A stretch of 64,000 bases of DNA from Halalkalibacter alkaliphilus (GCF_023555415.1 NZ_JAKRYL010000013.1:62001-126000), one strand, 5' to 3'; numbered from the stretch's first letter, positions 27,237 to 35,590 are shown. Numbers and translations: made by a program. The notes: generated by a model from the sequence alone, not told the origin.

Positions 27237-27268
27237 AAGACAGAGGTGAGAACCTCTGTCTTTACTTT
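27237..27268 (+). terminator. Intrinsic terminator after sulP
   Basis: 11-bp stem AAGACAGAGGT / ACCTCTGTCTT, loop of 4, then a T-rich run. Confidence 0.85.
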
Positions 27269-27367
27269 TATAGATAAGTAGAATCTAAGAACTATATTTA
27301 CATCTTTCCTAAATTTGATTACGATAAAAAGAAAATAAGGAACGTATTGGTAAAGGAGGACATTGAA

Positions 27368-27784
27368 ATGTTTAAAAGTATTTTACTAGCATCTGATGGG
27401 TCTGAACATTCGCTTCGTGCAGCTGAAAAAGCAGCGGGTCTAGCTAAACTCAATGATGGGAAAGTTGATGTCATATATGCTGTCGATGGTTCTACTTCAA
27501 AAGCAGATGTATTAACGAATAATAGTAAGTTTGAAATCGAGAGAAAACGGAAAGAAAAGTTAACTCCAATTGTAAATCTTCTGAAAAAAGAAGGTGTTGA
27601 ATATAACGTACATATCGTTCAAGGTGAACCAGGTCCTACTGTTGTTAATTTTGCTAATAAAGGAGAATATGACTGTGTAGTGGTTGGTTCGCGTGGATTG
27701 AATAAGCTACAAACAATGGTTTTAGGCAGTGTTAGTCATAAAATTGCAAAGCGAGTGGAACTACCTGTTTTAATTGTAAAATAA
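27368..27784 (+). CDS. Universal stress protein (UspA family)
   Basis: 138 residues. ILLASDGSEHSLRAAEKA at the N-terminus and the nucleotide-binding GSRGLNKLQTMVLGSVSHKI near the C-terminus (Gx2Gx9GS pattern) show the ATP-binding UspA type. AAAGGAGG seven bases upstream fixes the ATG at 27368, not the GTG at 27347. It probably serves the adjacent SulP transporter, since these genes often neighbour one another. Confidence 0.93.
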   Translation: MFKSILLASDGSEHSLRAAEKAAGLAKLNDGKVDVIYAVDGSTSKADVLTNNSKFEIERKRKEKLTPIVNLLKKEGVEYNVHIVQGEPGPTVVNFANKGEYDCVVVGSRGLNKLQTMVLGSVSHKIAKRVELPVLIVK

Positions 27785-27793
27785 ATCAAATTC

Positions 27794-27833
27794 AAGATTC
27801 ATTACTAAGTTTTCTTAGAATGGATCTTTTTTG
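27794..27833 (+). terminator. Intrinsic terminator after the usp gene
   Basis: AAGATTCATT pairs with AATGGATCTT (one G-U), with an inner AAG/CTT, then T6. Confidence 0.85.
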
Positions 27834-27930
27834 TTCTTTGAAGGTAATCACTAAAAAAAGGAGAATATCTGGAAGGCAGTAATTATAATTTTAAATATCA
27901 TAAAAAAATGACTAACAAGGAGAGATAAAT

Positions 27931-29094
27931 TTGGATATCGTAACTATTAAAGAAGATAAGTATTTTGAAGCAGTTCGATTATCAGAATATGCCTTTCAAT
28001 ATAATGTCCCGAAAGATGAAGTAAATGAACGAATTGAACAAATGAAAAAACATCATCAAGTTATTGGAGTCGTCGAAGATGAAAAGTTAATAGCTAAATT
28101 ACATTTCCTTCCTTTTGAAGTTTATATAGGTGAAAAAAAGATAACTATGGGTGGAATTGCCGGTGTTGCAACTTACCCTGAGTATAGAAGAAAAGGCTTA
28201 GTAAAAGGAATGCTCACTCACATTTTAGAAAAGATGAAAACAGAGGGATATTTAATCTCGATGTTATATCCATTTTCAGTTCCATTCTATCGTGAATATG
28301 GGTGGGAATTGTTTGCAAATCGGTTATCGGTTTCGATGAAAAAGTCAGATTTGAGGTTTCAAGGTGAATCGCTTGGAAGAATAAAGCGTTTTTCAGATAG
28401 CTTGCCTATTTCAAGCTTGAATCAAATTTATGAGCAGTATGCTGAAGGATTTACCGGGATGTTAGTTCGTGAAGAAGATTGGTGGGAGAAAATAGGAAAA
28501 GAAACACATATAGCTATGTTCTTTAATGAAGCGAATGAACCAAAAGGGTATATGATGTACAAAGTAAAAGAGAAAAAAATGAAAGTAGAAGAATTTATTG
28601 CTTTGAATTCTTCAGCAAGAAGAGGTCTTTGGAATTATATATGCCAGCATGATTCTATGATCGAGGATCTTGAAATGATTGTAGATGAAAGAGAGCCTCT
28701 GTTGTTTTCGTTACAAGAGCCTCGAGTAAAAATGGAGATTACCCCATATTTTATGGCTCGCCTTGTTAATGTTGAAGCGTTCTTGAAGCAGTTTACTTGG
28801 AATAGTATAGATAAAGTCATGGTTTTACAAGTCAAAGACGACTATGCACCTTGGAATAACAAAACATTCCTATTAAAAAAAGGTGATGTTACAGTTCTTG
28901 ACACTAGGGAAATAGAAGAAAGGAAAGCTTGTGCCATCCACTTATCAATCAATACATTATCAGCCATTCTTTTTGGTTACAAACGGCCTGTTGAATTAAT
29001 GGAAATTGGAAAAGTAACTGGAAGCGTGGAATCGATACGTGCATTTGAAGATCTGGTTCCGAGGAACAAACCATTTTTCTATGATTTCTTTTAG
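27931..29094 (+). CDS. Eis-like GNAT N-acetyltransferase
   Basis: 387 residues. An N-terminal GNAT domain with the acetyl-CoA loop GVATYPEYRRKGLVKGML (V-x-P-x-YRRKG), a second degenerate GNAT domain, and a C-terminal SCP2-like region, as in the Eis/YkwB-type enhanced intracellular survival family. Substrate unknown (amines or aminoglycosides in characterised relatives). TTG start after AAGGAGAG. Confidence 0.88.
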   Translation: MDIVTIKEDKYFEAVRLSEYAFQYNVPKDEVNERIEQMKKHHQVIGVVEDEKLIAKLHFLPFEVYIGEKKITMGGIAGVATYPEYRRKGLVKGMLTHILEKMKTEGYLISMLYPFSVPFYREYGWELFANRLSVSMKKSDLRFQGESLGRIKRFSDSLPISSLNQIYEQYAEGFTGMLVREEDWWEKIGKETHIAMFFNEANEPKGYMMYKVKEKKMKVEEFIALNSSARRGLWNYICQHDSMIEDLEMIVDEREPLLFSLQEPRVKMEITPYFMARLVNVEAFLKQFTWNSIDKVMVLQVKDDYAPWNNKTFLLKKGDVTVLDTREIEERKACAIHLSINTLSAILFGYKRPVELMEIGKVTGSVESIRAFEDLVPRNKPFFYDFF

Positions 29095-29157
29095 TGGGGG
29101 AAGAGCATAAAGTTTTTGCAAAAGACATCTTATTTCTGGCATATTCCCTTATTGAAT

Positions 29158-29193
29158 AGACTTGAGGATACTTTTCATCCTTGAGTCTTTTTT
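29158..29193 (+). terminator. Intrinsic terminator after the acetyltransferase
   Basis: AGACTTGAGGAT with ATCCTTGAGTCT (two G-U), then T6. Confidence 0.85.
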
Positions 29194-29211
29194 GTGTTAT
29201 ATAAATGTGAT

Positions 29212-29352
29212 AAAAGAGCAACTAGCCAAAAGGGAAGATCGTCCTTTGGCGGGAATAATGCGAACATGGTGCGCTGGCTCCGTGCGCCGTGCGCCTTTTA
29301 AGAAGATCGCTTAAAAGGGTTAAAACATAACGGCGGGTTTGCGCAATGCAAA
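29212..29352 (+). repeat. Palindromic repeat element, copy C1
   Basis: Contains the family segments CTGGCTCCGTGCGCC, an internal hairpin CCTTTTAAG / CTTAAAAGG, and AAAACATAACGGCGG, and ends GCGCAATGC. An upstream hairpin AAAGGGAAGATCGTCCTTT precedes it. The start of its core has diverged. Joined tandemly to copy C2. Confidence 0.75.
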
Positions 29353-29536
29353 GAGCCACTAGCAATAGGGAAACCACCTTTTGGCGTAAAGAATGCGAAC
29401 AAGTGGCGATGGCTCCACACGCTGCACGCCTAAAGAAGAAGATCGCTCCTTTAGGTCAAAACAAAGCAGCGGCTCCGCACATCGCAAAGAGCCACTACAC
29501 AAAAGGAAAGGTCGTCCTTTTGTGTAGTGGCTCTTT
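29353..29536 (+). repeat. Palindromic repeat element, copy C2, with 21-bp perfect hairpin
   Basis: Core 29406-29485 begins GCGATGGCTCCACACGC and ends GCGGCTCCGCACATCGC, so the outer pair GCAATG/CATTGC of copies B and D is replaced on both sides to GCGATG/CATCGC. Internal stem CCTAAAG / CTTTAGG. Bases 29486-29506 and 29516-29536 form a perfect 21-bp stem with a 9-base loop. Confidence 0.85.
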
Positions 29537-29588
29537 TACAAAACCTTTACATTATGACCATACCGGCTTAACATTCCTCTACTATACT
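29535..29588 (+). promoter_or_regulatory. Pho box and -10 of the pst operon
   Basis: Hexamers at exact 11-base steps: TTTACA (29535), TTTACA (29546), ACCATA (29557, degenerate) and TTAACA (29568), then TATACT as -10 (29583-29588). This is the direct-repeat arrangement bound by PhoP in B. subtilis. The first hexamer touches the end of repeat copy C2. Confidence 0.8.
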
Positions 29589-29655
29589 AGCAATTGTGAG
29601 AGGGAGTTGCTTCCTCACGAAATCATATGCAGATAGAAAAAGGGAGGACAATGAA

Positions 29656-30660
29656 GTGAAAAAACTTTTAATGTTTGTAGTAATGGTAGCACTAATGGTT
29701 GTGGCTGCTGCTTGTGGTAGCGGGAATGAGGAGACAACAACTGAGGCAAATGATCAAAATGTATCTGAGCAAACAGATGGAAATGAGACGACAGAAGAGC
29801 AAGCAGCGGAATTAGAGGGCAGTGTGGTAATCGATGGTTCAGGTACAGTTTATCCTCTAATGTCAGTAGTTGCTGAGGAATATATGTACACAGAGCAAGA
29901 AAATGTTTCTGTTGAAGTAAGTCGTGCTGGGACAAGTGCTGGGTTTGGACGATTCTTAGTAGAAAACGGAACAGACTTTAACAATGCATCTCGTCAAATT
30001 AAAGATGAAGAGTCAGCGGAAGCAGAAGCTGCTGGATTTGAAGTAATGGAAATGAAAGTGGCTTTAGACGGCTTAACATTCGTTATTAACAAGGAAAACG
30101 ATTGGGCAACAGAGTTAACAGAAGAAGAATTGATTTCTATCTTCCATCATGATGGTGGGGTAAAGAAATGGTCTGATATTCGTCCGGAGTTCCCTGATGA
30201 AGAGATTCACGCGATGGGACCAAATGAAAATCATGGAACGTATGAGTTCTTCTATGAGAAAATCCTTGAAAAAGAAGATTTAGTAGACGGAGTTAATTTA
30301 CAACAAGAATACTCTACACTTGTTAACCTTGTTTCAGAAGATGTAAATGGAATTGCATTCTTTGGTTTTGGGTATTACGTGAATAATCAAGATAAATTAC
30401 AAGCTGTAAACGTTGATTTCGGAGATGGTCCTGTAGAGCCGACTCTTGAAACAATTGGTGAAGATGCTGAGTATGCACCATTTACACGTCCTGTGTTCAC
30501 ATACTTGAATGTAGACAATGCAAAAGCAAATCCGCAAGTGTTAGACTTTGCACTATTTGTAGTAAATAATGTGAACGAATTTGCTGGTCAAACGGGTTTT
30601 GCTCCATTACCAGAAGAGGAAGTACAGGCGTACGCTGAAGTTTTAGAAGGACTAAAGTAA
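29656..30660 (+). CDS. pstS: Phosphate-binding lipoprotein PstS
   Basis: 334 residues. Signal peptide with lipobox (VVAAACGSG; Cys about residue 21), an acidic linker, then the periplasmic-binding fold with phosphate-contact motifs DGSGTVYPLM, RAGTSAGFGRF and NNASRQIKDEE. GTG start eight bases after AGGGAGG; the longer frame from 29596 has no support. First gene of pstSCAB-phoU behind a Pho box. Confidence 0.96.
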   Translation: MKKLLMFVVMVALMVVAAACGSGNEETTTEANDQNVSEQTDGNETTEEQAAELEGSVVIDGSGTVYPLMSVVAEEYMYTEQENVSVEVSRAGTSAGFGRFLVENGTDFNNASRQIKDEESAEAEAAGFEVMEMKVALDGLTFVINKENDWATELTEEELISIFHHDGGVKKWSDIRPEFPDEEIHAMGPNENHGTYEFFYEKILEKEDLVDGVNLQQEYSTLVNLVSEDVNGIAFFGFGYYVNNQDKLQAVNVDFGDGPVEPTLETIGEDAEYAPFTRPVFTYLNVDNAKANPQVLDFALFVVNNVNEFAGQTGFAPLPEEEVQAYAEVLEGLK

Positions 30661-30678
30661 TTTTTGTAAGACTGGGAG

Positions 30679-30704
30679 GATGAGGGCATTTCGTTGTTCT
30701 CATC
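30679..30704 (+). other. Intercistronic hairpin between pstS and pstC
   Basis: GATGAG / CTCATC stem in the 90-base gap. It could stabilise the pstS end or lower downstream transcription, as seen for binding-protein genes elsewhere; weak evidence. Confidence 0.4.
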
Positions 30705-30750
30705 TCTCATTTATTTAACTGATTCATATGGGCTAAAAGGGGTGCAGATG

Positions 30751-31707
30751 ATGGAAGCAAACAGCGCTTTAAAAAAGGGGAACGCTGTTAATGTTAGAGA
30801 GATGATTGAGGAAAAGAAGAGTAAGAGAAGCATCACCAATGTGTTAGAGAAGGTTATGCCGAAAGTGCTTCTTGCAATTGCAACTATCTCTGTATTAACA
30901 ACAATTGGAATCATTTTTACATTGTTAAGTGAGACCGTAGAATTTTTTAGTAGAATTCCTTTCGTTGACTTTTTTACAGGAACAGTTTTAAGACCACTTA
31001 GTCAAAATCCAGAGTTTGGTGTTTTGCCTTTATTAACGGGTACGATTATTTCTTCGGTTATTGCTATGTTTGTAGCGGTTCCGGTTGGTCTAATGACCGC
31101 GATTTATTTAAGTGAATATGCATCTGAAAAAGTAAGAAGAGCATTAAAACCAATGCTTGAGATTCTAGCTGGGATTCCAACGATTGTGTATGGATTCTTT
31201 GCTTTTACATTTGTAACACCAATACTGCGAGAGTTCATTCCAGGACTCCAAGCAACAAATATACTAAGTCCAGGAATTGTAATGGGAATTATGATTATTC
31301 CAATGGTAGCATCATTATCTGAAGATGCGATGAGTTCTGTTCCTAATTCGATGAGAGAAGGAGCATTAGCCCTCGGTTCAACGAAGTTAGAAGTGACTAG
31401 AAAAGTCATTATGCCTGCTGCAATGTCTGGAATTATAGCTTCATTCGTTCTTGGGATTTCACGTGCTATAGGTGAAACGATGATTGTCACAATTGCAAGT
31501 GGAAGCTCCAAAAACTTTACTTTCGACATTACTCAATCTATGCAGACGATGACTGCATATATTGTTGAGGTTTCTAGTGGGGATGCGCCTGCTGGATCTA
31601 CTATATATTACAGTTTATATGCTGTAGCCGCGACATTATTTGTCTTTACATTCATGATGAACTTACTAGCAAGATATATTTCTCGTAAGTTTAGGGAGGA
31701 ATATTAA
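30751..31707 (+). CDS. pstC: Phosphate ABC transporter permease PstC
   Basis: About 318 residues, six membrane helices. The EAA loop for PstB contact is visible in NSMREGALALGSTKLEV, and GIPTIVYGFFA is typical of PstC. A frame start exists at 30694; AAAAGGGG favours ATG 30751 (ATG 30748 also possible). The next gene starts two bases after its stop. Confidence 0.95.
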   Translation: MEANSALKKGNAVNVREMIEEKKSKRSITNVLEKVMPKVLLAIATISVLTTIGIIFTLLSETVEFFSRIPFVDFFTGTVLRPLSQNPEFGVLPLLTGTIISSVIAMFVAVPVGLMTAIYLSEYASEKVRRALKPMLEILAGIPTIVYGFFAFTFVTPILREFIPGLQATNILSPGIVMGIMIIPMVASLSEDAMSSVPNSMREGALALGSTKLEVTRKVIMPAAMSGIIASFVLGISRAIGETMIVTIASGSSKNFTFDITQSMQTMTAYIVEVSSGDAPAGSTIYYSLYAVAATLFVFTFMMNLLARYISRKFREEY

Positions 31708-31709
31708 TT

Positions 31710-32594
31710 ATGAAATATATTGACACAGCGCTCGTTCAAAAAAGAATGAACTCACGTCTATTACTGAATACATTTGCCAAAACCGTGTTTCTTTTATCAA
31801 CATTATTTGGTCTTGTCGTTCTAGCCGTATTGATTTTCAGAGTTGCCTCAGGCGGGCTAGGCTGGATTAACATGGATTTCCTAACGGGAAGGCTCTCAAC
31901 GCATGCTGATCGAGCTGGAATTATGGGGGCTATCCTTGGTACGTTGTGGCTCATGCTTGTTGTTGCACCAGTTACGATGTTTGTAGGTGTAGGAACAGCG
32001 ATTTACTTAGAGTGTTATGCGAAAAAAGGTCGCATCCACTCTATTATTCAAACAAATATATCCAATCTAGCAGGCGTACCGTCAATCGTATTCGGGATTT
32101 TAGGGTTAACAATTTTTGTACGTGCAATGGACTTTGGAAATGTTATTTTAGCTGGTGGTTTGACGATGTCATTATTGGTATTGCCAATTGTTGTTGTTGC
32201 GAGTCAAGAGGCCATTCGTGCGGTACCAGCTCATTTAAGTGAAGCTTCATTTGGAATGGGAGCGACGAAATGGCAGACAATCAAAAACATCATTCTACCA
32301 GCAGCTTTACCAGGAATTTTGACAGGGGCGATCTTGTCATTATCAAGAGCAATTGGTGAGACAGCTCCACTCGTTGTGATTGGAATACCGGCTCTATTGA
32401 TTCCTTTCCCTGGTGGAATAATGGACCGGTTTACAGTATTACCAATGCAAATTTATTATTGGACGCTTGACTCATCGCTTGTAGCAGAGTATGCGAATTT
32501 GGCTGCTGCGACTATTGTTGTCTTGCTCGTTGTTCTATTCTTATTAAACTCAATTGCCATTGTGATTCGAAATAAATTTCAACAAAGGTATTAA
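31710..32594 (+). CDS. pstA: Phosphate ABC transporter permease PstA
   Basis: 294 residues, six helices. The EAA-type loop lies in HLSEASFGMGATKWQTI, and GVPSIVFGILG matches PstA. AGGGAGGA ribosome site inside the pstC end. It pairs with PstC as the membrane channel. Confidence 0.95.
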   Translation: MKYIDTALVQKRMNSRLLLNTFAKTVFLLSTLFGLVVLAVLIFRVASGGLGWINMDFLTGRLSTHADRAGIMGAILGTLWLMLVVAPVTMFVGVGTAIYLECYAKKGRIHSIIQTNISNLAGVPSIVFGILGLTIFVRAMDFGNVILAGGLTMSLLVLPIVVVASQEAIRAVPAHLSEASFGMGATKWQTIKNIILPAALPGILTGAILSLSRAIGETAPLVVIGIPALLIPFPGGIMDRFTVLPMQIYYWTLDSSLVAEYANLAAATIVVLLVVLFLLNSIAIVIRNKFQQRY

Positions 32595-32611
32595 TTTTTT
32601 AGGGGGGAAAA

Positions 32612-33442
32612 ATGATGGCTTTGTCACAGAAAGTGAATGTAGAGTATAACCAAAATGGTGGTTCAGTAGAAAATCCAGTTCTAGATAAAAAGGTTGTGTA
32701 TGACACGAAAGATTTAAACCTTTGGTATGGAAAGGATCACGCTCTAAAAAATATTAATCTTGCTATTTATGAAAAAGAGGTAACGGCTATTATTGGTCCT
32801 TCAGGATGTGGGAAATCAACTTATATAAAAACATTAAATCGTATGGTTCAATTGGTTCCATCCGTACGTATTTCAGGAGAAATCTCGTACCGTGGCAAAA
32901 GCATTCTCGATAAATCTTATCAAGTAGAAGATCTACGCACGCGTGTAGGAATGGTGTTTCAAAAGCCAAATCCATTCCCTAAGTCTATTTATGATAATGT
33001 TGCATATGGACCTAGGATTCATGGAATTAAAAACAAAAAGATTTTGGATCAGATCGTGGAAAAGAGTCTTCGCGGGGCTGCCATTTGGGATGAAGTAAAA
33101 GAGAGACTTCATGAGAATGCATATGGACTATCTGGAGGGCAGCAACAGCGTCTTTGTATTGCGCGTTGTTTAGCAATTGAACCAGATGTGATTTTAATGG
33201 ATGAACCGACATCTGCTCTTGATCCTAAATCGACTCTGAAAGTAGAAGAATTAATTCAAGAATTAAAAAAAGAATATTCCATTATTATCGTTACACACAA
33301 CATGCAGCAAGCCGCTCGTATTTCTGATAAAACAGCGTTCTTCTTAAACGGAGAAGTTGTTGAATATGATCAAACGGATGTGATTTTTTCCAATCCATCA
33401 GATAAACGTACTGAGGACTATATTACAGGAAGATTCGGATAA
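32612..33442 (+). CDS. pstB: Phosphate ABC transporter ATPase PstB
   Basis: 276 residues. Walker [10 protein letters not shown], signature LSGGQQQRL, Walker [13 protein letters not shown], and switch His in [13 protein letters not shown]. An N-terminal extension of about 25 residues precedes the ABC core. ATG 32612 or 32615 follows GGGGGG. Energises phosphate import. Confidence 0.96.
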   Translation: MMALSQKVNVEYNQNGGSVENPVLDKKVVYDTKDLNLWYGKDHALKNINLAIYEKEVTAIIGPSGCGKSTYIKTLNRMVQLVPSVRISGEISYRGKSILDKSYQVEDLRTRVGMVFQKPNPFPKSIYDNVAYGPRIHGIKNKKILDQIVEKSLRGAAIWDEVKERLHENAYGLSGGQQQRLCIARCLAIEPDVILMDEPTSALDPKSTLKVEELIQELKKEYSIIIVTHNMQQAARISDKTAFFLNGEVVEYDQTDVIFSNPSDKRTEDYITGRFG

Positions 33443-33453
33443 GAAGGTGAACC

Positions 33454-34107
33454 ATGGCTATTCGCGAAAGTTTCCATTCACAACTTGATTTAGTCAAAGA
33501 CCATCTCCTAGAAATGGGAACGCGGGTCGAAGATGTCATTGATCAAATGATTCAAGCATTTGCTTCTTCAGACACAAGACATATGGAACGAATTATTCAA
33601 GATGATTACCTTATCAATCAGTTAGAGGTTGGAATGCATGATCAAGTGACAAGGTTAATATCAAGGCAGCAGCCTGTTGCAACAGATCTTAGGAAATTAA
33701 TTGTAGCGTTAAAGATATCAAGTGATTTAGAACGGGTAGCGGACTTAGTTGTTGATATTGCCAAGCAATCAAAACGAATGAAAAAGGATAGTCTCCTTCC
33801 ATATCAAGTAAAGATTGTAGCTATGTTTACAATTGCTCAAGAAATGATTCATAAATCATTACTGTCATATAAAAAAACGGATTTAATGCTCGCCCAAAAA
33901 ATCGCTGCAATGGATGATAAGGTTGACTCGTTATATGGAGAACTAATTAGAGAACTTTTTAAATTAAATGAAGACCATATTGAAATTGATCAAATTACAC
34001 AATTGGCTTTTATTGGTCGATATATTGAACGAATTGCTGATTATGCGACGAATCTTGCTGAGTGGGTCGTTTATGAAGTAAATGGAAAGCATTTCGACTT
34101 GAATTAA
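33454..34107 (+). CDS. phoU: Phosphate transport regulator PhoU
   Basis: 217 residues, two PhoU three-helix repeats with the metal-binding acidic stretches (ISSDLERVADLVVDIA and GRYIERIADYATNLAE). It couples Pst activity to PhoR signalling and limits phosphate uptake. Last gene of the operon, 12 bases after pstB, followed by a terminator. Confidence 0.95.
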   Translation: MAIRESFHSQLDLVKDHLLEMGTRVEDVIDQMIQAFASSDTRHMERIIQDDYLINQLEVGMHDQVTRLISRQQPVATDLRKLIVALKISSDLERVADLVVDIAKQSKRMKKDSLLPYQVKIVAMFTIAQEMIHKSLLSYKKTDLMLAQKIAAMDDKVDSLYGELIRELFKLNEDHIEIDQITQLAFIGRYIERIADYATNLAEWVVYEVNGKHFDLN

Positions 34108-34127
34108 TCTTTACCGAAAATTACTTT

Positions 34128-34158
34128 AACCAGCGATATTTTATGTCGTTGGTTTTTT
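34128..34158 (+). terminator. Intrinsic terminator of the pst operon
   Basis: AACCAGCGA with TCGTTGGTT (one G-U), then T6. Confidence 0.88.
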
Positions 34159-34311
34159 CTATTCATCTTGTTTGTAGTCCTTTGCCAATTGTAAGAAAAG
34201 AAACAATTGATTAATTGTCGTAAAATAACTATGATAGAGGTGTAAATATCTTGTAAATAAGATTCATAGTTCGATAACACGCAAGGATCTTTAATAGGGA
34301 GAGGATGTTTT

Positions 34312-34698
34312 TTGAATTCTAGATTGGAAACCGCGCCAAAAGTTGCGTTAGTGGAAGACGAACCGTCTCATGCATTGTTAATTCGGTATAATTTAGAGTC
34401 AAGAGGAAAAGAAGTTTCACTTTTTGAGAGCGGTGACCAATTTTTACATGCGGAACTCTATCCATTCGACCTGATTATTATTAATGTCGATCTTCATGAC
34501 ATAGACGGGTTAAAATTGTGCGAGCAGTTGAAAAAGAAAGGAGTAACAGCTCCAATATTATTTGCAACGACAAATCCAAAGATAGAAGAAGGTTGTTGTC
34601 AGGGTCCACAAGTTAAATACATAATAAAACCTTTCTCTATTAAGGATCTGGTCCATAAAGTTGACCAATTATTAACAAAGCAATTTGCTGTACTTTAA
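34312..34698 (+). CDS. Stand-alone receiver protein with Asn at the phosphorylation site
   Basis: 128 residues, only a CheY-like receiver domain. Acidic pocket E15-D16 (LVEDEPS), conserved Thr (FATTNP) and Lys (IIKPFS) are kept, but the phospho-acceptor position reads DLIIINVDLHDIDG, i.e. N58 where PhoP-like proteins have Asp (DLIVLDVMLP). No DNA-binding domain. TTG start after GGGAGAGG. Its position just after the pst operon suggests a link with phosphate control, but that is inference. It could be a phosphorylation-independent partner-binding module. Confidence 0.82.
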   Translation: MNSRLETAPKVALVEDEPSHALLIRYNLESRGKEVSLFESGDQFLHAELYPFDLIIINVDLHDIDGLKLCEQLKKKGVTAPILFATTNPKIEEGCCQGPQVKYIIKPFSIKDLVHKVDQLLTKQFAVL

Positions 34699-34740
34699 GA
34701 GTGAGAAGTAAGACTGAATAGAAAAAAGTTATCATTCTAG

Positions 34741-34769
34741 TTGACACATATAGAATCTTGCTGTAAAGT
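34741..34769 (+). promoter_or_regulatory. Promoter upstream of M-box 1
   Basis: TTGACA, 17-base spacer, TAAAGT; transcription would begin about 10 bases before the first riboswitch. Confidence 0.7.
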
Positions 34770-34788
34770 CATCAATGTAAATTAAATA

Positions 34789-34942
34789 CCTCGTTAGGTG
34801 AGGCTCCTGTGCTGGAGATACGCTGCTGCCCAAAAATGTCCAAAGACGCCAATGGGTCAACAGAAACCATCGACATAAGGTGGTTTTTAATGTAGCTGGA
34901 TTCGTCCTATGCCGCACAGTGCTAAAGCTCTACGAATGGAGG
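34789..34942 (+). ncRNA. M-box (ykoK-type) magnesium riboswitch 1
   Basis: Conserved M-box blocks in order: CGTTAGGTGAGGCTCCTGT, GGAGATACGCTGCTGCCCA, AATGTCCAAAGACGCCAA, GGGTCAACAG, TTTTTAATGTAGCTGGAT, CCTATGCCGCACAGTGCT and CTACGAATGGAGG. Its 3' strand CGAATGGAGG (34933-34942) is complementary (one G-U) to CCTTCATTCG inside the terminator at 35021, giving an antiterminator. Nearest downstream candidates are the micro-ORF at 35124 and, by read-through, mgtE. Confidence 0.95.
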
Positions 34943-35020
34943 AAGCTAAAAGGCTTTTTTGCTGTGTCATCGTGATAATGTTGTTTGTTATCCTGTGGTA
35001 CTGCCTTATTTTGTCATGTC

Positions 35021-35056
35021 AAAGACACCTTCATTCGGTTGAAGGTGTCTTTTTGT
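35021..35056 (+). terminator. Terminator of M-box 1 expression platform
   Basis: Perfect 13-bp stem AAAGACACCTTCA / TGAAGGTGTCTTT with loop TTCGGT, then T-rich. Confidence 0.9.
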
Positions 35057-35123
35057 TGTTGTTATAAGACATCTCAAAGCGAGGTTAAGATTGATTAAAA
35101 ATCTAACCTGGGGGTGATATGAA

Positions 35124-35213
35124 TTGGATAGTGGTCCTGAACCTGAATCTTGTCAATTATATGATTGTTATAAGGATGTGACATCCAGTCATGTCACAGC
35201 AAGAATGGCTTAG
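35124..35213 (+). CDS. Possible 29-residue micro-ORF between M-boxes 1 and 2
   Basis: TTG start after GGGGGTGAT. Encodes an acidic start (MDSGPEPESCQ) and continues LYDCYKDVTSSHVT to a TAG. No family recognised. It is the only open frame with a good ribosome site between the first M-box terminator and the second M-box, so it may be the product or a leader peptide controlled by M-box 1. Could be chance. No convincing separate promoter was seen between it and M-box 2; a lone TATAAT is at 35263. Confidence 0.35.
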   Translation: MDSGPEPESCQLYDCYKDVTSSHVTARMA

Positions 35214-35336
35214 GAGTATGATGAATAAGGCCCAATTTACTCACACATTTGCCTTTGGGACATATAATTTGATGATTGAAATTATTTTGCCAACTGTCAA
35301 CTTAATGTGAAATGGGAACATGATGAAGTGAATAAC

Positions 35337-35490
35337 CCTCGTTAGGTGAGGCTCCTGTGCTGGAGATATGCTGCTGCCCAAAAATGTCCAAAGACGCCAA
35401 TGGGTCAACAGAGGCCATCGACATAAGGTGGTTTTTAATGTAGCTGGATTAATCCTATGCCGCACAGTGCTAAAGCTCTACGAATGGAGG
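35337..35490 (+). ncRNA. M-box magnesium riboswitch 2
   Basis: Nearly identical to M-box 1 throughout (same CGTTAGGTGAGGCTCCTGTG, TGTCCAAAGACGCC, and GCCGCACAGTGCTAAAGCTC blocks), so a recent tandem duplication. The 3' strand CGAATGGAGG (35481-35490) can pair 9 of 10 with CCTCCTTTTG (35539-35548) in the loop of the next hairpin. Directly upstream of the 40-residue micro-ORF and mgtE. Confidence 0.95.
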
Positions 35491-35531
35491 AACTGTGAAG
35501 TGTTTGTTAACACGGTTGATTAGCTATGACT

Positions 35532-35562
35532 AATGCACCCTCCTTTTGTGATGGTGTTTTTA
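35532..35562 (+). terminator. Probable terminator of M-box 2
   Basis: GCACC pairs with GGTGT around a 13-base loop, then T5. Weaker than the platforms of M-boxes 1 and 3. Confidence 0.5.
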
Positions 35563-35590
35563 TTATGTTTTGATATGGAGGTGATGTGGA

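Noticed and set aside
29346-29636. 96-codon plus-strand frame across the palindromic repeats and the Pho box
   Set aside because: It lies in structured repeat DNA and overlaps the pst promoter; no ribosome site and a chance composition.
34732-34917. Minus-strand open frame of 61 codons, and a similar one at 35241-35465
   Set aside because: Both are antisense to M-boxes 1 and 2. Their shared peptide only reflects the duplicated riboswitch sequence; no ribosome site.
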